Under the pieces are notes generated by a model. It ran no database searches, had not been told where the DNA came from, and saw only the letters and a program-made list of their open reading frames with translations. A program made the position numbers and the translations under genes. Below, one piece after another: positions 22,670-33,065 of a stretch of DNA of 64,000 nt (position 1 is the stretch's first letter; every line of letters begins with the position of its first letter). This DNA comes from Cycas panzhihuaensis (Eukaryota; Cycadophyta), in the NCBI GenBank assembly GCA_023213395.1, contig CM041465.1, forward strand, positions 249,309,741 to 249,373,740, read 5' to 3'.

Positions 22670-22870
22670 TTTTATCCCACATGCAAGTGGGTTCCTACTC
22701 TCTCTATATTGGCATGTACTATAAATACACAACATAGTGTATCATATTGTAATAATGTTGTAAGGATGTTTTGTTAATACAATGGAGGTACCTTAAGGGT
22801 ATCGTTCGATCCTGTGGAGGTGTGTTTTGTTCTATTTGTAAATATCTTATTGCAGGTCTATTTTCCAATA
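22646..22870 (+). repeat. 3' LTR of the gag-only element
   Basis: 225 bp, begins TGTTGG and ends CCAATA (the final CA has become TA). It contains a small inverted repeat cccac-atgcaa-gtggg that is lost from the 5' LTR. Confidence 0.93.
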
Positions 22871-22875
22871 GTTCC
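22871..22875. repeat. Target duplication, right copy (gttcc)
   Basis: Exact match to 19882-19886. LINE-2 resumes here. Confidence 0.93.
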
Positions 22876-23800
22876 TTTCCATTTTACCTATAAAAAGGGG
22901 CATTCCGAAGTAGGTAGATGGAATCTTACGAATGGGCATCTCCAAAATCTTGCTTATCTTCCTTTGTATTCTTTCTTTAGATTGAGTATTGGGGATTAGA
23001 GATGCATCTATCCATATATTCTCTCCACACATAGCTAAAGCCAAATGCTTGAAGGTAGTCCAATAAATAATCCCATGAAACTCTATCATATACTTTTAAC
23101 AGGTTAATTTTTACAATCGTAGTAGGGTCTTTCCTCTGGTTTATAGAATGGATCATTTTATGAATAATAATAATACCATCCAGAATCTGTTTTCCTTTCA
23201 AAAACCATCCTAGTTAAGAGATATAATCTAGGGAAGGATTTTCTTCAGCCTACTGGATAAAATATTAGTTAATATTTTGTGTTTCATATTATATAAATTG
23301 ATCAGTCTAAAGTCCTCAATCTCCTTCGCCCCCTCCTTCTTTAGCATCAGCACTAGGAAAGTGGCCTGTCATTCCTTCAATATTTTTCTCTTCTCATGAA
23401 ATTCATCTAAGGCCTCCTTTAGGTATCCCTTTATAATCTCTTAGTAATCCTAAAAGAAACCTAAAGGGAAGCCATATGGGCCTAGGGCCTTATCTCTTTT
23501 CATTCCAAATACTAACTTTTCCACATCCTCCATAGTAAATAGTTCCTTTATAAATCTATTCTATTCACCATTAACTAGATTTGGGATAAGTTTCATGGAC
23601 TCCCCTCTTGTTCCATCATCTTGTCTTCCAGGCTCTTTAAATAACCCCTTGAAGTACCCAATCATAATATTCTTTAGATCTTCTAGCTCACTAGTCTCTA
23701 CCCCTTTCCTATTGTTTAATTTGTTTACTCTATTATAGGCCCTATGCCTTAGGTTTGACATGTGAAAAAACTGCATGTTCTTATCCCCCTCTGTTAAGTA
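22876..23800 (-). pseudogene. LINE-2 ORF2, reverse transcriptase with internal deletion
   Basis: Minus-strand order: the linker before the core at 23561-23776 (FFHMSNLRHRAYNRV, then DLKNIMIGYFKGLF), a worn N-terminal core (near 23300 'VADFSD'-like), KGKQILDGIIIIHKMIHSI, and INLLKVYDRVSWDYL, where the catalytic Asp of K-D-ayD reads Asn in the first position. The frame then jumps from MDRCISNPQYSI to SKERIQRKISKILEMPIRKI, skipping the segment that holds the YxDD box. In LINE-3 the same interval is about 600 bp. So the active site was deleted before the gag-only element inserted or independently of it. Confidence 0.83.
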
Positions 23801-23949
23801 AAGAGCTTTTGACTATTGCCGCCAAAAAAATTCTTCCTTCATTACGACTCAAAATTCCTAAGGAGGTCTCTCTCTAATTGATCCAGAGCCTAGGATTTAC
23901 CAACCTCCTAAATTTTCTCCTTGATATCTTTTAATTCCTTGATTATATG

Positions 23950-24575
23950 CTCCTTGGCTATAAAAATATTCCCATGAATCTCTTTATTCCACACTTTCAC
24001 TTGTCTCTTAACCCAATTTAGTTTCTTCGAAAGCTTGTACATAGCATAACTTTCTATTAGGATCCTCTACCACTCCTTAATCTAATTCCTTAGGTCAGGA
24101 TGCTTCATCCATATAAGTTCAAAACAAAAAGGGGCTCCTATATGTTTCTCAGAATTTTTAAATTCAAACAGTAGAGGAGAATAGTCTAAAGCCATTTTAG
24201 GCATTGAGTTGAGCCTAATATCATTATGGTGGTTTACCTAACTGTAATTGACCAGAACCCTATCCAACTTAACTTGAATATGGTGGCTCCCTAATCTTCT
24301 ATTTATTTAGGTATATTTGGCCACTTGGAGTTGAACATCCATCAATCCACCTCTTTAGAGAAAATCTCCCAACTCTAGAATACTCTTTTACCATCCCTCT
24401 TGTCCACCTTTTTTCTCCCCATACGACATGGGCATATTAAGGTCATTGACTAATAGTAAGTGCCTATTCCAATCCTTATGAACCTCCAAAATCTTGTTTG
24501 ATAATTCCTTCATTCCCTCCATAAAGTTAGGGATGAACCTCCCTGCATTTGACTCATTCATCAGCATCGCAACCA
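23950..24575 (-). pseudogene. LINE-2 ORF2, endonuclease end (5' truncated)
   Basis: Minus-strand reading shows ILEVHKDWNRHLLLVNDLNMP and YGEKKGGQEGW, matching the apurinic-type endonuclease of LINE-3 (IMDIHKDWKG, LGEKKEGQEGW). NDLN stands where the GDFN catalytic box is expected. Downstream, the SDHSPL-type box reads as a worn stretch near 24180. Upstream sequence stops matching LINE-3 near 24575, where Gyp-A begins. Confidence 0.78.
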
Positions 24576-24579
24576 ACCC

Positions 24580-24960
24580 ATTATACCAAGTGTTCAGAAA
24601 TAGTGTGATTTTGGAGGCAGCACTGGCGACTGGCAAGGATTTTATCAGGAGGAACTGTAAGAGTTTGTTCTTTAGAGAGAATGGGAACGGTTGTGTGGGG
24701 TGTAACTTTAGCTCCAAGGTATTTTTTTAGGCAAGACACGTGGAAGACATTATGAATATTAGTGTTTTGGGGGAGTTCAAGGGCATAAGCAACTTCACCA
24801 ATTTTGTGTAGGATCTTATAAGGGCCATAGTAGCAGGGGTTTAGTTTATGCCCTTGATGGGACTTAAGTGATTGTTGCTTATAAGGTTAGAGGTAGAGGT
24901 ATACTAGATCTCCAATATCAAAGGATCGATTGGATCAGTGGCGGTCTGCCAGTTGCTTCA
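24580..24960 (-). pseudogene. Gyp-A integrase C-terminal region
   Basis: Minus strand: YGPYKILHKIGEVAYALELP, IHNVFHVSCLKKYLG, then PDKILASRQCCLQNHTISEHL. This matches the segment after the integrase core in gypsy elements (GPY/F motif, S.IHPVFHVS.L.., P..IL..R......E.LV.W), which leads to a chromodomain in chromoviruses. The sequence breaks off just at the LV.W position where LINE-2 begins, so whether a chromodomain was present cannot be seen. Confidence 0.85.
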
Positions 24961-25760
24961 TTCAATTTCGAGCAATAGCTAGATTTTGTCAAAGGGCATG
25001 CAAGATTTGATCCATTTCTTGAAGCTTTTGTTGCACAGAAGCTGTTCTAAAATTTATGGCTAGGGTATGGTGAGAAGGTGGGTGGTAGCCATAAAGAGCC
25101 AAAAAGGGGGACATACCAATGGCAGAATGATGGGAGGAGTTATACCAATACTCGGCCAGGGCAAGCCATGAGGTCCACTTAGCTTGGTGTTATGAAGTAA
25201 AGCAATGTAGATAAGTTTCTAAAGTTTTGTTTAGAACCTCAGATTAGCCATTTGTTTGTGGGTGGTAGGTAAAGCTCATGTTAAATGAGATTCCAACAGC
25301 CTTAAAGAGTTTTTGCCAAAAGGAGCTAGTAAACTTAGGGTCTCGATCACAAACGATAGATGATGGAAAACCGTGGAGGCAAAATATGAACTGGACATAT
25401 AAGTCAGCGAGACGGGAGGATGAATATGAGGTGTGCACTGGGAGAAAGTGTAAGTACTTGGTTAATCAATCAATGATTACCCAAATGGAGTCAAACTCGA
25501 CAGATGGGGGTAGGCCCGTGATGAAGTCCATGGCAATATCTTACCACTTGCCTTACAGAATATTTAATGGTTGGAGAAGGCCAGGGAGAGGTTTGGTCTC
25601 TACTTTATTTCATTGACAGGTGTCACATTCTGATACAAAGGTGAATATGGTGGTCCTTATGTGGGGCCAAAAGAAATCTGTGTGAATCCGTTGATAAGTT
25701 TTATCGAAGCTAGAGTGGCCGCCAAGGGGGGACGAGTGGTATTATGTTAGGATTTTAGGG
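24961..25760 (-). pseudogene. Gyp-A integrase, broken
   Basis: Best piece at 25244-25438: ADLYVQFIFCLHGFPSSIVC, then DRDPKFTSSFWQKLFKAVGI and SFTYHPQTNG. This holds the second catalytic Asp (CDRDPKF) and the conserved YHPQTDGQ-type segment, here YHPQTNG followed by a stop. Upstream, near 25500, the first catalytic Asp region (WVIIDWLTKYLHF-like) is readable; downstream a WYNSSHHSAIGMSPF-type segment lies at 25090-25160. Confidence 0.85.
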
Positions 25761-25969
25761 ATGAATGAGGAGGAGGGATGGACAAAGATACGATTGTGGT
25801 AGAGGAGGTGATTGTTGAAGGTTGACCAACCTTGATGGGTGAGAACTTTTTCCCTCCAATTAGGATAGTCTGGCTAGGCTTGATTTTCAACACATAGTTT
25901 GTCAATCCAAAGGGGTTAGGGGTTGTTAATGGCATGGAGGCTTGGGTTAAGAATATTGTTGTTAGGATG

Positions 25970-26540
25970 GAGACGTGAAAGAGCATCTACCAATGTATTG
26001 TCTTTGCCTTTTTTATATGCTACTAAGAAGTCAAAGACTTGTAATCAATGAACCCACTTAGCTTGATCTTCAGACAAGACTGGCTGAGTCAATAAATTAT
26101 GGAGGCTACGATGATTCGTAAGAATAATGAACTTAGAGCCTAAGAGATATTGCCGCCATTTATCAATAGCATGGAGAATAGCCTTCATTTCTTTCTAATA
26201 TGTAGAGAGATGAAGCTCGTGATCTTTTAATTTTCGGCTTTCAAATGCAATGGGATGAGAGTCTTGCATTAGGACTGCGCCTAAACCAAACCCTGAAGCA
26301 TCGTATTCAAGTTAGAAGGGTTGGTTAAAATCAGGAGTGATGAGGACCAGAGAGGAGGTCATTACAACCTTGAGGTGGGAAAAGGCAGCCTCTACTTTGG
26401 GAGACCATTGAAAAGCCTCTTTATGAAGGAGGTTAGTTAATGGGGTGGTAAGAGCAGCATAATTATGCATAAAGTGTCGATAAAACCCTATGAGCCCAAG
26501 AAATGCTCGTAGTTGGGTAAGAGTGGTAGGTGTTAGCCAC
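25970..26540 (-). pseudogene. Gyp-A RNase H, broken
   Basis: Minus strand: FGLGAVLMQDSHPIAFESRK, LHLSTY-stop-KEMKAILHAID, KWRQYLLGSKFIILTNHRSL and DNTLVDALSRLH. These are the gypsy RNase H motifs, including ASGFGLGAVL, the KE.LAI segment and the terminal ADALSR (here VDALSR). The stop falls where Gln is usual. A DHRSL-type Asp reads NHRSL. Confidence 0.86.
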
Positions 26541-27270
26541 GTTGTGATGACCGATATTTTGTCGAGGTCTACACGTACCCCTTCTGATGATATGATATGA
26601 CCTAAATATTTGAGTTCTGATTATCCGATCTTACACTTAGATAGTTTTGCATAGAGTTGGCGGTTTTGCAATATTTGAAGAACAATTTCTAAGTGTTGGA
26701 TATAGAGATCCAGGCAGGCACTATAAATAAGAATGTCATCGAAGAAAACTATGATAAACTTTCTAAGGTAGGGCCCAAAGATTTTATTCACGAGAGCTTG
26801 GAAGGTTCTTTGAGGGCATTCTGAAGGCCAAAGGGCATTGCTCAAAACTTAAAATGGTCATGATGTGTAAGAAATACCATCTTATGACAATCTTGTGGGG
26901 CAATTGGGATTTGGTAGTAACCAGATTGGAGGTCTAATTTAGAAAAGATGGTTGCGCCATGGATTTCATCTAGCATATCATCTATGCGAGGGGTGGGAAA
27001 CTTATTTTTAATGGTAATCTTATTTAATTCACTATAGTCAACACAAAGGCGAAAGAAGCCATCCTTCTTCTGAACTAAGACAATTGGGGCTGCATAAGGG
27101 CTTTTACTAGGTTGGATTATGCCCATGTCAAGGAGCTCATTTGTGAGTTTCTCAATTTCATTCTTTTGGAAGTATGAGTTACGATAAGGTCGAAGGCTGA
27201 TGGGGTCATGGTTAGATTGGAGGTCAATTGTATGAAAGAAATTGCGGTCGGGAGGGGTGGTGGCAGGCAA
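26541..27270 (-). pseudogene. Gyp-A reverse transcriptase, frameshifted
   Basis: Two overlapping frames. 26842-27270 (142 codons) carries DPISLRPYRNSYFQKNEIEK, LVQKKDGFFRLCVDYSELNK, DDMLDEIHGATIFSKLDLQS and GYYQIPI, holding the first catalytic Asp (SKLDLQSGY). 26621-26845 continues with TFQALVNKIFGPYLRKFIIV and FFDDILIYS, the YVDD-type box with both Asp residues kept. A frame change near 26843 separates them. With that single break the core is otherwise well preserved. Confidence 0.92.
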
Positions 27271-27324
27271 AGGGGCGAATACTTGTTCATATTGGGTAAT
27301 GACATCCTGGATGTAGGGATGAAT

Positions 27325-27780
27325 TTATGGTTCGATTTGGATATTATTGAGGCGGACTATATACCCTAGGTGAGATTGAAGATGGCGTTTCATACATCCA
27401 GGAGAGGCCACTTGGTTAGGGGGGGATTGCATTCCGTAAATTTTATGGTTTCGCCCCATGTGATCTTTGAAGGCAATGAATGGATTTGTAGGCGAGTTGT
27501 TCGTGCTATAGGTCCCTAGTGTTTGCAACCATTGAATCCCTAAGATGGCATCAGATCCTCCTATTGACAAGGCATAGAAGTCTGACACCAAAAGGTATGA
27601 GCTAATTTGGACTTGGAGGTTTTTAATAACACCTACACAATGGAGTTTCTGGTACCATAGTAGAGAATATGTGAAGCTAGTTTTGGGGATAATATATAGG
27701 TTAAGTTGTCTAGCAATTGAAATATCAATGAAGTTAAGTGATGCGCCACCGTCGATCAAGATAGATATTGGAGTCTTATG
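27325..27780 (-). pseudogene. Gyp-A aspartic protease
   Basis: Open for 144 codons (27325-27759), with MIDGGASLNFIDISIARQLN at the N-terminus. The active site of this family is D-S/T-G-A; here it reads DGGA, so the Asp is kept but the Ser/Thr is Gly. The flap side VQISSYLLVSDFYAL and the conserved AILGIQWLQTLG follow. The C-terminal residues (IYGMQSPPNQV) link to the reverse transcriptase. Probably dead because of the DGG change and stops on both sides. Confidence 0.85.
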
Positions 27781-27949
27781 GAGAATGCCTCTAACTCTTA
27801 GGGGTTCGAGGCAGGAGGAGGTGGTGACAGCAGATATAGATACTTCAGCTTGGGGGTCTGGTGCAGGATCATCATGGGTTTCATCATCAGCCTCCTAGTT
27901 GGAGTCAGAATCAGAGGGATCGTCAAGGGAGAGGGATGGGTCAATTGAG

Positions 27950-29013
27950 AAAATTATACGCTGCGCTTTGCAAAAACGACAATGCCCGGAAGTCCACTTT
28001 TCTGCACATTACATAAAAAGGTTGGCCTCAAGTCGACGTTGTGCTTCAGCTTGAGAAATCTGGACTCTTTTGGTGGCTGTATCCTAATTTTGGTGATCAA
28101 TAAATGGTCGAGAATCATCCTGTCATGGTCGAGGACGTGTGAAGTCAGCTTGAGGATGAGAGGCATCGTCAAATCGAGGTCGAGGTCGCTGGAGGTCTAC
28201 TTGTCGAGTGCGCGAGAACCAAGAGTTATCCTGTCGAATGGCTGAGGGTCTATCTACTGCAAACTCAGCTTCTACTACATAGGCCCACTTGAAAGCTTCC
28301 TTAAGGGAGTAAATTGCCATTATCTTTAATCTCATCTGAATACAGTCTTGGAGTCCTGCCACATAAATATCAATCACTGTTTGTTTGTCCAAGTTTTGGC
28401 TTTGTGGCGTGCAGTTGTATAAAGCTTGAAATTCATCCGTATAAGCTTCTACAGTTGATGTCTACTTAAGCTGGGTGAGTTGTATGAAAAAAGATTAACT
28501 CCATGTATCTTCATATTGCTCGAAGAAACAACTAGTGAAGTGGGACCAAGTTTGGTGAGAGGGATATTCTCGCTTCCACCAGTTAAACCAATTGTGAGCT
28601 CGACCATCTAAATGAATGGAAGCGTATAAGAGTTAGTCCTCTTCTGACATCGTGTGGAGAGTGAAGTAGGATTCTAATTTATTAATCTAGCTTCAAGTGC
28701 ACTCTCTATTCACATCTGGATCAAAGGTAGGAATGTTGATCTTATGGTGGAAAAACGGTTGTCTTAGTGGAGAACCTCCTGTATGTGCATTGCTTCCTGG
28801 AGAAGGGGGAGGTTGGTTGCCCATTGAGGTAGAAGCTCTTGTGCTTTGGGGTTGGGGTAACACCCATTTTTGAAGTAGTTTGATAATCTCTTTCTCGGTG
28901 TCGTCTAGGTCAGATTTGGTAGGCATGCTACTGAGTTTATCGCTGACCTCTGTTTTGAAATTAGACAAATTATTGGTCAACTCAACAAAATTTTCTGTTT
29001 GATTTTTTGCCAT
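27950..29013 (-). pseudogene. gag: Gyp-A gag, broken
   Basis: A likely start is the ATG at 29011-29013 (MAKNQTENFVELTNNL). The first 106 codons are open, with a Pro/Ser-rich stretch (QPQSTRASTSMGNQPPPSPG) followed by INIPTFDPDVN, the usual entry to the retrotransposon-gag domain. A frame from 28392 gives DKQTVIDIYVAGLQDCIQMR and ALKEAFKWAYVVEAEF-like sequence. Near 27965-28010 a zinc knuckle remnant reads CAEKWTSGHCRFCKAQR. Stops and frame changes break the gene into at least three pieces. Confidence 0.83.
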
Positions 29014-30151
29014 TGGAGTTGAAGAAAGGGATTAAAGAAGCGGGAGTAAGTAGAAAGAAAGGAAAGAACGAAGTGGGACAGATTCAAGGAAGAACGGGAT
29101 ATAAGAATAGGGAGTTGCTATATGGGAAAGAGGGAGCAAATAAGGAAATGTGGGGTGTCTATAGCCTATTGACCCAAAAATTACATAAGCAAGATATTTA
29201 GTCCACTAGAAAGAGCACAAAACACCTATCGAAATGGGGTGTATAAGTTTTAAGGTGAATTTAGAGTGGTAGGGCCCACCAGTGGCCTGGGTACGAAAAG
29301 AGTGAAAATTGGGATATAGACTAACCTAGTCTAAATGACCCTTATGAGATGCTGATCGAATTGAGGTATATGAGTTATAAGAAAATTTTTTTTTACACTG
29401 TGAGCAAAAGCTAAGTGGAGTTTTTTTTTTTGTTTTTTTAAATATTTTTCCTTCTTTACTCTCTCTTTTTCCTTTTTTTTTTTTCTTTTTTTTTTTCTTC
29501 TTTTTTTTTTTTTCCTAGAGGCTTGACTATTCTGACGAGTTTTGAATTCAGGCAGTCAGTGGCTTGTGATTAAGACTAAGGCAGGGGAAGCAGCGAATGA
29601 TCATATGTGTCCTACCCATAGCAGAATGAGGTGTGCTTGGTCTTATAGGCCTACCAATAAACTTCTAATGCAGAAGTTCAGGGCAGGTAACTTCGTGGCA
29701 CTAACTGCTAACCACTGCACTATAAGACTTCAACGACCGATAGGTTACTTACGTTAGGGAGGGTTTTGGAATCCTAAAGGGGTCCTCTTATATACCTGGA
29801 AGTACATGGAGGCACACTTCCATAGCCAGGTTCTGTCTAGGGTGGTGGGAGGGGACACAAAGGGTAGCTGCCCAACAGTGTTATCTACCCTTGGAATATA
29901 ACCCAATGCAGAAAAAGAAAGCTTAAAAATTGAATTGAATGTAGAAGAAATAAATTGCTTGCGGTACCTGAAGGTCGAAATTCCCCTTCGCTTCGTGACC
30001 TCTAATCTATCATATTATCGTTCCCCAATCTTCTTGGAGAGAGTACTGAGTGAAGGTCTTTCCTCAATCTCTGCTTAAGGAGAGAGAGTACTCAATCATA
30101 CAGGAAAAAAAAAATTGCTATTCTGGGTAGCTTCTCACGATCGCGAACGCA
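29014..30151 (-). other. Leader of Gyp-A with a T-rich low-complexity block
   Basis: About 1.1 kb between gag start and PBS. 29380-29515 is almost pure pyrimidine with T-runs of 8-16 (A-runs on the coding strand). A 71-codon plus-strand frame at 29542 has no family features. Confidence 0.65.
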
Positions 30152-30163
30152 GCTCTGATACCA
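30152..30163 (-). promoter_or_regulatory. Primer-binding site of Gyp-A
   Basis: Minus strand TGGTATCAGAGC, exact complement type for initiator Met-tRNA, two bases from the LTR end (ag|TGGTATC). Gyp-B has the same arrangement. Confidence 0.88.
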
Positions 30164-30165
30164 CT

Positions 30166-30565
30166 TGGACCGTTCCTTCTCAGAAATCTGGGCTCATAGA
30201 AGTGATTATTAGCAAAAATGAAGCTAAATAACACGAATGCACAAGCAGATCACAGAAAATGAATCACCAAAATGAGTACCGAAGTACTTTCTCCTTTCAA
30301 GATATCATACTCAATACATTATGAGTGGTTTAACCCTTTAAATGCACAAGTAAGGGTCTTCATCCTTAATGATTCTATTGGTGGCCCTAGTGGCTTTACA
30401 TCTTATTGGACGACTTAGCGGTCCATACACATAACTCTATTGGTGGCCCTAGTGGCCTTACATCTTATTGGATGGCTTAACGGTCTATACACATAACTTA
30501 CTAAACCCTTTAATCCTTACTTGTTAGTGGTTCCCTCTTGCTGAGGAAAGGTGGGGTTATGTTAT
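30166..30565 (-). repeat. Part of the 5' LTR of Gyp-A
   Basis: The LTR should begin at TGGACCG (30166) and extend rightwards. Its far end cannot be fixed because no second LTR is in the window. A 62 bp direct duplication lies inside (30374-30497). Confidence 0.6.
30374..30497. repeat. Two tandem copies of a 62 bp unit
   Basis: Copy 1 at 30374-30435 and copy 2 at 30436-30497, both starting tctattggtggccctagtgg and ending atacacataac; about seven differences, mainly transitions. Confidence 0.92.
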
Positions 30566-32520
30566 AATCAACCTATAAGAGTCTCTTAAATTTCAAAATC
30601 AGCATCACATAGCAAAGTTATAATTCCTATTTTCTTATTTAAATATAATACTTGTTGAAATAATAAAAGGACTTGAGTCAAGCAAAATTTAAATGAAATC
30701 CCAAGAGGGAAATTTAGTATCATATATAATCACCACCATCATTAAAAAATAAGAATAATAATGAGATTCACTTTTAAGCATTGGTTAAGTACACTTCCCA
30801 TTTATTTATTTAACTATAAATGTAGCTTATTTGAGTCAAGTATCTTTGGCTATCAACTCTATCATACGCCACTAATTTTCTAGTATTCTTAAAATATTTA
30901 TGTAGCTAATGATAATATATGGGCAACCCCTGTCTTTAGAGGGTCTAAAATCTATTTAGTAACATTTTCCTAAGAGTTGTGTGTTCTTAATGAATTATAA
31001 ACTTAAGTGGCCAATTTATTTAAAGTTATAGCTTTTAAGAGTATTGTAGTTAACTCATCCTTAACATTGACACCATCCTTTGATAGATTAGTAGAATTGA
31101 TCATTATCTTATCAATTATAATTAGTGGCTATGGAAATAGTCAAAATGTAAACTTAATATATCACATAAGTTTATAAATAAAGAACTATTTTTAGCACAT
31201 AAATGGTTCAAACATTTATAACAATAATAGTCCAACTTGCTTAAACATTGAGGCCTCATCAAACTAGAGTTATTTGGTAGAAATAAGATCCCAAGAGTCA
31301 CCTTTTAAGGATACCTTATGTGTAAATTTCTACCATTTTCCCTTGAGATTTGGTATTTTAGCATTTATAAACTTATTTCTCAAGAATGTTACCATTATAA
31401 AGTATAGCCATCTCAAACATCTAAGGAATATTATTACAATCAGTTAAGGTCTTATTACAATTAATAACTATCTTAAGAAGATAAATTTATAATAGGACAT
31501 TGTGCAATACTCACAACCATGATGTTTAAAAATAAGAATACTAGAGAAAGAAAGATCTCTACTTTTTACAAACAAAAAAATATAATGTATTACATGCTTG
31601 AACATTCTTATAAATGACCATTACAATAATACTAAATTCTTCAAAATATTTGATGTGCAAAATTTGATCTGTGAATCTATAATAGTCACCCCAAAATCTT
31701 AGTGATATTATCATCATTAACTACATTTATATCCTTTACTTGTATTAAAAATACATATACTTATAATGTCTCAAGTAATTCAACATAAATTTTAATTAAT
31801 AGATATATACTACATCAACTAAATTGTATAACTCAAAGTTATCATGAAATAATTTGAGATAATAAATTTCACTTATACCAAACATAATAGTAACTAATTA
31901 CATCAATGATATTAATCAAGTATTATATTATTTGAATACATAAGTGAGATTTGAATGAAAACTTCAATTTAATAATAATATAATACCCTCGAGTATAAGG
32001 GTATTAACTTAGTCAAATGACTCAACATCTAAATTATAAACACTAATATAAAAACCTATTGGCTAAGATTGCTATCAATAAAAAGTAATAATTTAATACC
32101 CCAAAGTTTAAGGTTACTAATTAACCAATTCATGATGAGCAACACAACACTTTGAAATGTAAGGTTAATATCCCATTTTATCTTAAGACTAAGAAATCTA
32201 ACACTCAAAAATATAAGATTACTTAATAGTTGACATAATCTTAGATAACTATAGTCATGAATTATAAACATCAATAACATAGCATTCTAGGGTATAATAA
32301 CATTGTTGAAGACCATCATTAAAAAAAATAGTAATATGCCAACCAAAAGTATAAGGCAAATACCATATTTTGAGTATTATACCATACATGTTGAAAAATG
32401 TAAGATCACTCAATTGTCAATAATAACTACACTTTTAAATTTGACTTGGATTAACTTATTTATTTATTTATTCCTTTTTCACATATATAAATTAAGTTGA
32501 TTCTAAAGATAATACATTTT
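30566..32520 (-). other. AT-rich DNA, probably 3' end of Gyp-C
   Basis: No coding frame. 31950-32420 shows related lines of the kind 'acacnnnaaantgtaaggttactnaatt' recurring every 50-70 bp, which may be a worn minisatellite. Position just downstream (minus strand) of the Gyp-C integrase suggests 3' UTR and LTR of that element, but no LTR boundary is visible. Confidence 0.45.
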
Positions 32521-33001
32521 TAATCAATTGCACCTTCCCTTTTAATAACGTTTCATCTAATTATTTCAATTGAAATAATACATTATCCAAAGTTTTATGT
32601 AAAATATAAGGTCCTTCTAATACCGTCTTAAACTTTCTAGGCGGAGTCCTGAGCTTATTATCAAATGGAAATACCTTATCTCTTTTGGCTAATTATATAT
32701 TTTTTATGTTGTAATCATGTCATGTCTTTTGATTTTTATTTATAGTTAAGTAATATCAATCTATTAAGTACCCATTTTTCTCATGTTATAATAATTATTA
32801 TACTTAATCTTAAACCTCTTCTTAATTTTCCTATTTTATATAGTGGATTACTTACGAACTAAAAATAATAAATTCCATGAGCATAATTACTTCAACTCCA
32901 TATACTAATCAAATTGGTGTAAACCATCTTAATTTCTTAAATGTAAGTTTGAAGGGATACAAAGCCACTTGTAACTTTTCTACCTTATCCATTTAACTTA
33001 T
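32521..33001 (-). pseudogene. Gyp-C integrase C-terminal part
   Basis: Minus strand: WMDKVEKLQVALYPFKLTFK, then LVYGVEVIMLMEF and, after a worn stretch, PPRKFKTVLEGPYILHKTL and LLKGKVQLIKN. This matches the non-chromovirus (Athila/Tat-like) integrase tail: ALWAYRTT.K...G.TP..LVYG.EA..P.E, then G..VL....G...P...GPY.V. The rest of the integrase lies at 39852-40490, beyond LINE-3. Confidence 0.8.
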
Positions 33002-33002
33002 T

Positions 33003-33010
<8 letters not shown>
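33002..33010. repeat. Target duplication of LINE-3, left copy
   Basis: TTTTCATAT, repeated at 39350-39358. Confidence 0.75.

Positions 33011-33065
<55 letters not shown>

Larger units (their letters stand above)
19887..22870 (+). mobile_element. Gag-only (TR-GAG-like) LTR retrotransposon, young
   Basis: A 2984 bp element with LTRs of 210 and 225 bp, perfect Met-tRNA primer-binding site, one open gag-like frame and a G-rich polypurine tract. There is no protease, integrase or reverse transcriptase, so its movement would need enzymes from another element. The two LTRs differ by three or four substitutions and one gapped stretch, and the target duplication is exact, so this is the youngest datable insertion in the window. 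The short size, PBS and single gag frame fit the terminal-repeat-with-GAG class described in plants. Confidence 0.92.
17818..24575 (-). mobile_element. LINE-2: minus-strand L1-type element, split by a gag-only LTR element
   Basis: Two segments, 17818-19886 and 22871 to about 24575, flank the insertion at 19887-22870. Read on the minus strand they give endonuclease end, reverse transcriptase, zf-RVT, RNase H, 3' UTR and an A-run of 9 (T9 at 17818-17826). Removing the insert and one copy of gttcc restores the local frame GMPLFIGKMERN followed by WNPIIDQM. The 5' end is truncated in the endonuclease and abuts Gyp-A. The tail matches LINE-1 and LINE-3. Confidence 0.88.
24576..30166 (-). mobile_element. 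Gyp-A: minus-strand Ty3/gypsy chromovirus-like element, 3' end missing
   Basis: From right to left: part of a 5' LTR, primer-binding site (30152-30163), leader, gag, protease, reverse transcriptase, RNase H, integrase and the integrase C-terminal region. The order PR-RT-RH-IN is that of Ty3/gypsy. Frames are longer and CpG and CAG are commoner than in the other gypsy copies, so it is relatively young. The end of pol and the 3' LTR are not seen left of LINE-2. Element length and lineage (Tekay/Reina-type chromovirus) are inferred from motif style. Confidence 0.88.

Noticed and set aside
29542-29757. 71-codon plus-strand frame in the Gyp-A leader
   Set aside because: Opposite strand to the element, no family features, and part of a transcribed leader.
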